From positions 25,683-64,892 of the forward strand of contig JACONI010000073.1 of NCBI GenBank assembly GCA_014323825.1: a stretch of DNA of 39,210 nt, read 5' to 3'. The DNA is from Ekhidna sp. GTDB taxonomy: Bacteria; Bacteroidota; Bacteroidia; Cytophagales; Cyclobacteriaceae. This document shows, in pieces, positions 33,089 to 39,210 of the stretch. Every line of letters begins with the position of its first letter. Position 1 is the stretch's first letter. The position numbers and the translations under genes are program-made. Below the pieces are notes generated by a model. The model was not told where the DNA came from. It was given only the letters and a program-made list of their open reading frames with translations, and ran no database searches.

Positions 33089-34999
33089 ATGAAGGAGCAC
33101 ATTTCGTTTACGGACAAACTTAAATACAAATTTGATAATTTCGTTTCGCAAGGAACCATTTCTATGATCAAAGGACTGGGAGTAATAACTTTGATAGTCA
33201 TTACTCTTTTTGGAGGTTTCCTGCTTGCCCTAGGCCTTCATCCCGACCACGAGGATAACTTCAACATTTTTGAATCCGTTTGGGTAAATCTTACTCATGC
33301 ACTTGACCCGGGAGTTTTGGGAAATCATGACGAAAACTGGCCGTTTAGAATATTCATGCTACTCACTACCGTTCTCGGTCTGGTGATTATATCTACTCTT
33401 ATTGGTCTTGTTTCCAACGGTATTTTAACCAAGCTGGAAGTGCTGAGAAAGGGGCGATCTTTCGTTATTGAGGAAGGTCATGTGCTTATTCTTGGCTGGT
33501 CATCCAAAATCTTCACGATCATTCCGGAGCTCGTTGAAGCCAATGAGAATCAAAAAAAGGGTGTTATCGTAATTCTTGCTGATATGGATAAGGTGGTGAT
33601 GGAGGACGAGATCAAAGATAAAGTAGGAGGCACCGGTAATACTCAGGTAATCTGTCGAACAGGAAATCCTATTGATGTGCATGATTTGCAGATTGCGAAT
33701 CCGTTTGAAACAAAGGCAATTGTTATCCTTGATAAGGAAAATGAGAATTCTGACAGCCAGATTATCAAGACAATAGTTGCTATTGTCACCAACCCAAACC
33801 GAAGAGAGGCTCCTTACCATATAACGGCAGAAATAGAAGATAAGAAAAACTTTGATGTTGCTAAGATGGTTGGAAAGGATGAGGTAGAATTGATCTTGTC
33901 TGATGAAATTATTTCAAAGATCATGGTACAGACCAGCAGGCAATCCGGTTTAAGTGTTGTTTATCAAGATTTAATGGATTTTGACGGCGACGAAATCTAC
34001 TTCGAATTTGCATCTTCTCTGGAAGGAAAGACCTTTCGAGAGATTCTTTTTGCTTACGAAGATTCTGCAATCATGGGAATTCAATATGCAGATGGGCATG
34101 TTGATATTAATCCGTCTATGGATACGGTTTTCAGCAAAAATGATAAGGTAATAGGTATTACGGAAGATGATGATACACTTCTTCCCAATGCAGCACCCGA
34201 TACTGATATAAAAGCTCACGAGAGCAAAATTGTATACACTGAATCGGAGCCTATGGAGGCAGAAGAAATCCTCATCGTGGGATGGAATAACAGAGCTAGA
34301 TACATTGTTAGTGAGTTAGATAACTACGTACCAAAAGAATCAACAGTAAAGATTGTTTCAAAGTTTGAAGACGCTGGAAAGACAATCAAAAAACTTAATA
34401 AGAACGTCGAGAATATTACAATTTCTTTTGAAGTACAGGATACAACAGATCGGGAAACCCTTGAAAGTATGCACCTGGAAAACTATGATTATATCATATT
34501 GCTAAGCTACCAGAATTACTTTCCGATTCAGGAGGCTGATGCCCAGTCACTTATTACCCTGCTTCATTTACGAAACTTCACTGAGGTGCATGGAAGTAAG
34601 TATAAGATCGTAAGTGAGATGTTGGATATACGAAATAGACAGCTTGCAGATATTACAAGTGCAGATGACTTTATAGTCAGTGATAAACTAATAAGTCTGT
34701 TAATGAGTCAGGTAGCTGAAGAAAAAGATTTAATGAGAGTATTTGAAGACCTTTTTGATGCAGAGGGTTCGGAAATTTACATTAAACCGGCTAAAGAGTA
34801 TGTACAAGTCGGCCAGTCAATGAACTTTTATACAGTACTTGAATCCGCAGCAAGAAAAAATGAAGTAGCCATTGGTTATCGAAACATTGCCAGAGCTAAA
34901 GATGCAAAGAATCAGTATGGGGTTGTACTAAATCCTAAAAAATCAGAGCTTTTTACTTTGGAAGAGAATGACATGGTTATCGTTCTTTCAGAGGATTAA
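33089..34999 (+). CDS. CASTOR/POLLUX-like ion channel with two RCK-type domains
   Basis: A 636-residue membrane channel. Two helices (about 29-50 and 86-113) flank a pore-loop region (61-80) with LTHALDPGVLGNH, which resembles the ADxGNH filter region of plant CASTOR/POLLUX channels. Two Rossmann-like RCK/TrkA-N units follow, starting at HVLILGWSSKI (about 131) and EILIVGWNNRA (about 392), each followed by a TrkA-C-like beta domain (for example FREILFAYEDSAIMGIQYADG). The cytosolic parts probably bind a ligand or Ca2+ to gate the pore. It is divergently transcribed from the TAXI receptor gene, suggesting they may work together. Ion selectivity cannot be read from sequence. Confidence 0.85.
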   Translation: MKEHISFTDKLKYKFDNFVSQGTISMIKGLGVITLIVITLFGGFLLALGLHPDHEDNFNIFESVWVNLTHALDPGVLGNHDENWPFRIFMLLTTVLGLVIISTLIGLVSNGILTKLEVLRKGRSFVIEEGHVLILGWSSKIFTIIPELVEANENQKKGVIVILADMDKVVMEDEIKDKVGGTGNTQVICRTGNPIDVHDLQIANPFETKAIVILDKENENSDSQIIKTIVAIVTNPNRREAPYHITAEIEDKKNFDVAKMVGKDEVELILSDEIISKIMVQTSRQSGLSVVYQDLMDFDGDEIYFEFASSLEGKTFREILFAYEDSAIMGIQYADGHVDINPSMDTVFSKNDKVIGITEDDDTLLPNAAPDTDIKAHESKIVYTESEPMEAEEILIVGWNNRARYIVSELDNYVPKESTVKIVSKFEDAGKTIKKLNKNVENITISFEVQDTTDRETLESMHLENYDYIILLSYQNYFPIQEADAQSLITLLHLRNFTEVHGSKYKIVSEMLDIRNRQLADITSADDFIVSDKLISLLMSQVAEEKDLMRVFEDLFDAEGSEIYIKPAKEYVQVGQSMNFYTVLESAARKNEVAIGYRNIARAKDAKNQYGVVLNPKKSELFTLEENDMVIVLSED

Positions 35000-35073
35000 C
35001 TGTTATCCATCTGTTGGCATTGTTACTTAACCTTACTTAGTAACATCATTCAATGTGTAATCATCGTTATTTT

Positions 35074-35118
35074 GGTATTGTTATAAAAAGTATGATTTCA
35101 AACTTCTTCAAAAAGAGC
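35074..35118 (+). mobile_element. IS1-family terminal fragment
   Basis: Reads GGTATTGTTATAAAAAGTAT then GATTTCAAACTTCTTCAAAAAGAG. It matches, on the opposite orientation, the end at 302-258 (GGTGTTGTTATAAAAGTATG, then ATTTCTAACTTCTTCAAAAAGAAC) with only a few differences. The rest of the element is missing. The last 18 nt (AACTTCTTCAAAAAGAGC) are also the start of the duplicated gene end described separately. Confidence 0.7.
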
Positions 35119-35211
35119 TTGAGGAGAAAGAGCGCAGGTTGTGATTAGCTTTCGGTTCAGTAGCCTTACCGCCTCTCGGCAGCAGATTTAACTTCCCTTT
35201 CATTAACGATA
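35101..35211 (+). repeat. Direct duplicate of the 3' end of the small membrane gene
   Basis: This stretch repeats 35661-35773 with about ten differences over 111 nt: the last 14 codons of the small membrane protein (ending in the same KELEEKER), its stop region (TGTGATTAGC versus TGTAATTAGC) and the downstream TTCGGTTCAG, CCTTACCGCCTCTCGGCAGC. A second complete gene probably once stood here; its 5' part is replaced by the IS end. Confidence 0.85.
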
Positions 35212-35263
35212 ATATGCTTCCAACTCATATTGAATCAAAAAAAGGGCATGATCCAAAAAATAT

Positions 35264-35271
35264 TATATTTG
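35264..35271 (+). promoter_or_regulatory. Candidate -7 box for the small membrane gene
   Basis: TATATTTG fits TAnnTTTG. It would give a leader of about 150 nt before the ATG at 35432. No convincing -33 element is at the expected distance. Confidence 0.4.
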
Positions 35272-35279
35272 TATAGTTA

Positions 35280-35370
35280 GTCGTTCAGGAAAGATAAAGA
35301 GGCAACGTGGGAACGACCCTGAGAAGAGCCTGAATCTCAAACGGCGAAGACTGCCGGATAGAAGAACTAG
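35280..35370 (+). promoter_or_regulatory. Structured 5' leader of the small membrane gene
   Basis: GTCGTTC (35280-35286) and GAACGAC (35311-35317) form a perfect 7-bp stem around a 24-nt purine-rich loop. Downstream, CGGC-gaagact-GCCG (35343-35357) and GACT/AGTC (35350-35373) can form alternative short helices. Nothing codes here. It could be a regulatory RNA leader, but no known riboswitch class is recognised. Confidence 0.35.
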
Positions 35371-35431
35371 TCTTTCCAAATTAAACTCATCATGGAAGTA
35401 TACTTTAATAGCTAAAGTGAAATCAAGAGAA

Positions 35432-35704
35432 ATGAAGCAAATATTTGACTCCGACACTTTGGCAATATTAGGACTTAGCATTCTGGCTTTTATTGACCGG
35501 GTAGACCCTATGGTAAAACTCGGCATATTGATCGTAGGTATTATGACGTTGATATTTAGGATTATCAAAGACCGTAAAGAAGAGAAAAGAGCCAAAAGAG
35601 CTGAAGAACTTGAAAAAGAAAAGCGTGCTGAGGAACGTGAAGAACATGAATTGAGAATGAAACTTCTTCAAAAAGAGCTTGAAGAGAAAGAGCGCAAGTT
35701 GTAA
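35432..35704 (+). CDS. Small membrane protein with charged coiled-coil tail
   Basis: A 90-residue protein from the ATG at 35432 (MKQIFDSDTL); a GTG five codons earlier (35417) is possible. Two hydrophobic segments (about 8-20 and 28-47) form a hairpin, then a helix made almost entirely of K, E and R (KDRKEEKRAKRAEELEKEKR and on) extends to the C-terminus. The shape recalls small phage-holin-like or bacteriocin-accessory proteins, but I do not recognise a family. A partial duplicate of its 3' end lies 560 bp upstream. Confidence 0.6.
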   Translation: MKQIFDSDTLAILGLSILAFIDRVDPMVKLGILIVGIMTLIFRIIKDRKEEKRAKRAEELEKEKRAEEREEHELRMKLLQKELEEKERKL

Positions 35705-35773
35705 TTAGCTTTCGGTTCAGCAGCCTTACCGCCTCTCGGCAGCACAGATCTAACTTCCTTTTCACTAACGATA
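35661..35773 (+). repeat. Second copy of the direct duplicate (native gene end)
   Basis: Partner of 35101-35211. It covers the final 14 codons of the small membrane gene and about 70 nt downstream, ending near AACGATA. It differs by a 2-nt insertion (GCACAGATC versus GCAGATT) and several transitions, so the duplication is not recent. Confidence 0.85.
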
Positions 35774-36117
35774 GTGTTAGTTTAAATCATTTTCTGACCG
35801 ATTTGCTTCAGCGAGTTTCCGGTAGTGTTCCACCTCCCCTAGGTGTAATTTGCAACTACCCCTTCGTATCTTTGAGAAGGGACAGGATGAACTGCACAAG
35901 CAAAAAACAAAATAGTAAACAGAAGCGGTTATTATGCCGATCTTAAAAAAAATAATTGTTCAAAATGCACAACGGGTAGGTTTTAGTCAAATATTGTGTT
36001 TGATTTACAAAATACAACGGTGAATTAAATCAATAGGTGACCTTTTATTATTTAATATGACCTTTCCGACGCAAAAATCTTAATTTCAACCTTAATATAT
36101 AATAATTTTAAAATATC
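35774..36117. other. Intergenic region before gdhA
   Basis: No gene recognised. It contains an inverted repeat CACCT-cccct-AGGTG (35831-35845), a hairpin CCCTTC/GAAGGG (35860-35881) with TATCTTTG (35867-35874) in its loop that fits a -7 box, and then a short ATG frame of about 19 codons (35887) that stops early. The last 100 nt before gdhA are very AT-rich. Confidence 0.45.
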
Positions 36118-37470
36118 ATGTCAAATCATCTTAAAGAAATAAATGACTTCCTTTCAAGGATTGAAAAGAAGAATCCCAATGAACCGGAATTTTTACAGGC
36201 AGTAAAGGAAGTTGCTGAAACAATAATTCCTTTCATTGCAGATAAGCCAAAATATATAGATTCAAATATTCTGGAGAGTATGTGCGAGCCGGAACGTGTT
36301 TTCATGTTCCGCATACCCTGGCTGGATGATAACGGAAGAATTCAGATAAATCGGGGGTTTCGTGTTCAAATGAACTCTGCTATTGGTCCGTATAAGGGTG
36401 GACTTCGCTTTCATCCGTCTGTTAATTTAAGTATTCTTAAGTTTCTTGCGTTTGAACAGGTATTTAAAAATAGCTTAACCACCTTACCAATGGGTGGAGG
36501 TAAAGGAGGTGCTGACTTTGAACCTAAAGGAAAAAGCGATAATGAAGTCATGCGATTCTGCCAGAGCTTTATGACTGAGCTATCAAAATATATCGGGCAG
36601 TTCACGGATGTGCCTGCGGGAGATATTGGAGTAGGAGGCCGGGAGATTGGGTACATGTTCGGACAGTATAAAAGAATAAGAGGAGAGTTTACCGGAGTAC
36701 TTACGGGTAAGGGCCGTCAATATGGGGGAAGTTTAATTCGTCCGGAGGCAACAGGTTATGGATGTGTCTATTTCAGTGAAGAGGTACTTAAGCATCGAGG
36801 CGATTCACTTGAAGGCAAAGTTTGTGCGGTTTCAGGATCGGGAAATGTAGCGCAGTTTGCTATTGAAAAGCTGATTCAAAAAGAGGCTAAAGTTGTTACT
36901 GTTTCAGACTCCGGAGGGTGCATCTTTGATAAAGATGGGATTGATAAGGAAAAACTGGAGTTCATCAAAGAGCTAAAAAATGTCAAAAGAGTTCGAATTC
37001 GTGAGTACGCCGAGACATTTACGGGAGCCGAATATCACGAAGGAGTAACTCCCTGGAATATAGCCTGCGATCTTGCTTACCCGTGTGCAACACAAAACGA
37101 ACTGCCGTTAAAAGACGCTGAAACCCTAATTAATAATGGATGTTGCGGGATTTTTGAGGGAGCGAATATGCCCGCCACAGCTGACGCAATAGAACTGTTC
37201 AAATCTAAAAAATTAATGTTCAGTCCGGGAAAAGCATCAAACGCCGGTGGAGTGGCGACATCAGGCTTGGAAATGTCACAAAACGCGCTGAGATTATCAT
37301 GGACTGCTAAAGAAGTAGAGGAGAAACTTCATGGAATAATGAAAGAAATCCATCAAAATTGCATTGAGCACGCAGACGCGGACAATAATTACGTTGATTA
37401 CGTGAAAGGTGCCAATATAGCAGGATTTGTCAAGGTAGCTGATGCGATGCTGGCACAGGGAGCCGTGTAA
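36118..37470 (+). CDS. gdhA: NADP-type glutamate dehydrogenase
   Basis: A 450-residue hexameric-type enzyme that makes glutamate from 2-oxoglutarate and ammonia. PYKGGLRFHP (92-100) has the substrate lysine, PMGGGKGGADF (124-134) has the catalytic lysine K129, and DVPAGDIGVGGREIGYMFGQ follows. The Rossmann loop is AVSGSGNVAQFA (about 238). Length and the N-terminal helix are of the 450-residue NADP class found in enterics and Bacteroidota; cofactor choice is inferred from subfamily likeness. It stands alone, with a terminator downstream. Confidence 0.96.
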   Translation: MSNHLKEINDFLSRIEKKNPNEPEFLQAVKEVAETIIPFIADKPKYIDSNILESMCEPERVFMFRIPWLDDNGRIQINRGFRVQMNSAIGPYKGGLRFHPSVNLSILKFLAFEQVFKNSLTTLPMGGGKGGADFEPKGKSDNEVMRFCQSFMTELSKYIGQFTDVPAGDIGVGGREIGYMFGQYKRIRGEFTGVLTGKGRQYGGSLIRPEATGYGCVYFSEEVLKHRGDSLEGKVCAVSGSGNVAQFAIEKLIQKEAKVVTVSDSGGCIFDKDGIDKEKLEFIKELKNVKRVRIREYAETFTGAEYHEGVTPWNIACDLAYPCATQNELPLKDAETLINNGCCGIFEGANMPATADAIELFKSKKLMFSPGKASNAGGVATSGLEMSQNALRLSWTAKEVEEKLHGIMKEIHQNCIEHADADNNYVDYVKGANIAGFVKVADAMLAQGAV

Positions 37471-37534
37471 ATTACATTTTTCTTAGCAAGAAAAAGCTCT
37501 CTGTGCACGCTCATCATGATATGAAACGGTTTTC

Positions 37535-37564
37535 AGGGGTTTGATCGTTGCAACCCCTTTTATC
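37535..37564 (+). terminator. Terminator-like hairpin after gdhA
   Basis: AGGGGTT (37535-37541) pairs with AACCCCT (37552-37558) around a 10-nt loop and is followed by TTTAT. A second stem TTTTTCTT/AAGAAAAA lies just after the stop codon (37477-37495). Confidence 0.6.
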
Positions 37565-37787
37565 ATTTTGTTGTAAAGATCGTCTATCAATAAAAACCTT
37601 GGTTTTAAGTTACGAAATTCAACAGGTCTGTTATTTTTTACCCCCTTTTATGTTATTTAGAAAAAAGAAAGTTTACACTCGGCATAAAGGCACAGCATGA
37701 ATAACGTTCAAAGCAGTCCACCGTTGCGGTTTCCGGGAATTACACACCCTGTTAGCAGACAACCGAAAAAAAATCAAAAAAATAAGA

Positions 37788-37824
37788 TTTGTATATAACA
37801 AATCAAAAAACTTATATACCTTTG
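37788..37824 (+). promoter_or_regulatory. Promoter of the BspA-like gene
   Basis: TTTG (37788-37791) and TACCTTTG (37817-37824) fit the Bacteroidota elements with a 25-nt spacer. The -7 box is identical to that of the lipoprotein at 21.4 kb. The leader would be about 30 nt. Nothing else is recognised in 37565-37787. Confidence 0.55.
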
Positions 37825-37860
37825 CATTTTATGATTTTGTAAAAACTAAAATAAAAAGCT

Positions 37861-39210
37861 ATGAGCACGTTAAATAAAAAAAGATCAAAAGACATCATAA
37901 ACACAGAGAACACGTCACATACGCTGCCGAAAGGGCTGTACGGGCTTAGTTTAATGCCCCCCCCCCTATAGTCTAATCTTATCTCCAAAAAATACCTTTT
38001 TATTCATCTCCATACTGCTCCTCGCTTTCTTAGGACGGGCGCAGGACAACCCGAAACCCTTCATCACCACATGGCAGACGAAAACTCCTGACGAAACCAT
38101 TACCATTCCTACTGTCAGCGGAGAAACCTACAGCTACACCGTAAAATGGGGGGAAGACGAACCTGCCGATAACAAAACCTACACTGGAGATGCTTCCCAT
38201 TCCTACACTAAAGCAGGAACATACACCATTACCATCAGCGGTACCTTCCCGCGTATCCGATTCGGGAAAACTAACATATTCGGGAATGTTACACGCTCCA
38301 CTGCAGCGGAGCAGATACGTACCATCGAACAGTGGGGAGACATTGCGTGGGCTTCCATGAAAAGTGCTTTTGCGGGTTGCCATAACCTGGCCTTCAATGC
38401 TACCGATGTACCGGACCTTTCAAACGTGACAGATATGAAAGACATGTTTGTTAATGCTGATTTTACCGGAGACCTTAGCGAATGGGACGTGAGCAGCGTG
38501 ACAAATATGAATATTATGTTTTATCAGTCTTCCTTCAACGGAGATCTTAGCAAATGGGACGTAAGCAGCGTGACGAATGCAGGGGGCATGTTTAATCAGT
38601 CCTCCTTCAACCAAGACATCAGCAAGTGGGACATCAGCAGCGTGACGAATATGAATAGCATGTTTTTGGATAACTCCTCCATGTCTTCCGAAAACTACGA
38701 TAAGCTCCTCATCGGGTGGAGTACCTTAGATGAATCGGCGGACGAGAGCCAAATCCCCCCTAATATCATTTTCAACGCACCGGATAAGTACTCCTGTAGA
38801 GGAAAAGCGGGAAGGGATGCACTCACCAGCACGCATTCCTGGACTATCTCAGATGATGAGTTAATCTCCATACGGACGGACGCAGCCGCCCTCTCGGCAG
38901 TGACGGCACCGTGTGAAGTCACTAAAGCTGAACTGAACGCCCCCACGGCTAAGAGCAGCTGCACGATGGGAGGAGGAACAACGGTCACGGCTGCGCATGA
39001 TGTCAGCAACTTCCCCATTACCGAAAGCACCCTCGTTACGTGGACTTATACCCATAACGGCAAAAGCATTGTACAAACACAAGCAGTGACCATAGACGAC
39101 ACCATGCCCCCGACAGTTTCAGGGAGCTTAGCTCCGGTTACCGAACAATGTCCGATCAATGCTGAAAATGAACTGACCGAACCTGCTGCACCCGCAGACA
39201 ACTGTGGAGG
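37861..39210 (+). CDS. BspA-like surface protein, out of frame at a C10 tract, 3' incomplete
   Basis: From the ATG at 37861 the frame reads 32 codons to the poly-C tract and stops at a TAG right after it. In the +1 frame, translation from the tract is open without a stop to the window end (about 415 codons). It reads a signal peptide (NTFLFISILLLAFLGRAQ), a PKD-like domain (about 38050-38250, with YTKAGTYTITISG), then DUF285/BspA repeats of 24 residues (72-bp spacing at 38483, 38555, 38627; WDVSSVTNMNIMF type), and Ig/HYR-like repeats (DDTMPPTVSG, EQCP) that continue past the end. That frame has no ATG ahead of the signal peptide; its first ATG is at 38357, so it needs the upstream ATG. Nine Cs would join the two. 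Likely a T9SS-secreted adhesin; the tail is outside the window. Confidence 0.8.
37957..37966 (+). repeat. Poly-C tract, ten Cs
   Basis: The longest C or G homopolymer I see in this AT-rich window. It lies between codon 32 of the BspA-like start frame and the signal-peptide frame. With ten Cs the frames are out of register; with nine they join. Confidence 0.95.

Noticed and set aside
35022-35044. GTTACT/AGTAAC hairpin after the ion-channel gene
   Set aside because: Only 6 bp with an 11-nt loop and no T run, so not called as a terminator.
38030-39082. Several minus-strand open frames at the right edge
   Set aside because: They are shadows of the continuous + strand BspA-like frame, which shows clear domains and repeats.

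Overview
The window looks like a chromosomal segment of a Bacteroidota bacterium, probably of the Cytophagales type. The genes point there: PorX (response regulator plus PglZ domain, a type IX secretion regulator), a decayed T9SS C-terminal sorting domain, a BspA-like 24-residue-repeat adhesin, MreBCD/PBP2/RodA order, lipoproteins with Cys lipoboxes, and several TAnnTTTG promoter boxes. The lineage is inferred from gene content, not from any search.

Layout. 1-10 kb is an accessory island. It holds an IS1-type remnant, a DUF427 protein, a UVR-tailed unknown, a coupled TcmP + Gp37/Gp68 (three-Cys) pair, a broken T9SS cargo tail, a large single-chain adenine methyltransferase/nuclease (type IIG-like), a HigBA toxin-antitoxin module with a visible promoter/operator, and an ATGA-coupled AAA ATPase + DUF4276 (Toprim-like) pair that resembles anti-phage systems. 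A 21-bp tandem repeat array (10.06-10.27 kb) closes it. 10.5-14 kb carries glyS and a CPA2 antiporter with a TrkA domain. 14.2-16 kb is a scar: a dead IS1-family copy abuts an EcoRI-type methylase that has lost its 5' end.

16.3-21.3 kb is core: ald, tsaE and porX overlap by 4 nt each on the minus strand. Divergent from them lie an HD phosphohydrolase and an orphan ABC ATPase, both apparently starting with TTG. Then come two small lipoproteins separated by a second IS1-family copy, which sits between a promoter-like box and the second lipoprotein, and a large AsmA-family protein. 26.2-31.6 kb is the rod-shape operon mreB-mreC-mreD-mrdA-rodA (minus strand).

31.7-35 kb holds a divergent pair that may be a functional unit: a TAXI-type solute-binding lipoprotein with its own transmembrane segment and coiled-coil tail, but no TRAP permease, and a CASTOR/POLLUX-like ion channel with two RCK-type domains. 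35-35.8 kb has a direct duplication of the 3' end of a small membrane coiled-coil gene, joined to an IS end. gdhA follows. The window ends inside a BspA-like surface protein whose 5' end carries a run of ten Cs that puts it out of frame, a strong candidate for phase variation.

The main points of interest are the poly-C switch, the TAXI/ion-channel pair, the ATPase/DUF4276 and TcmP pairs, and the IS-driven gene wreckage.
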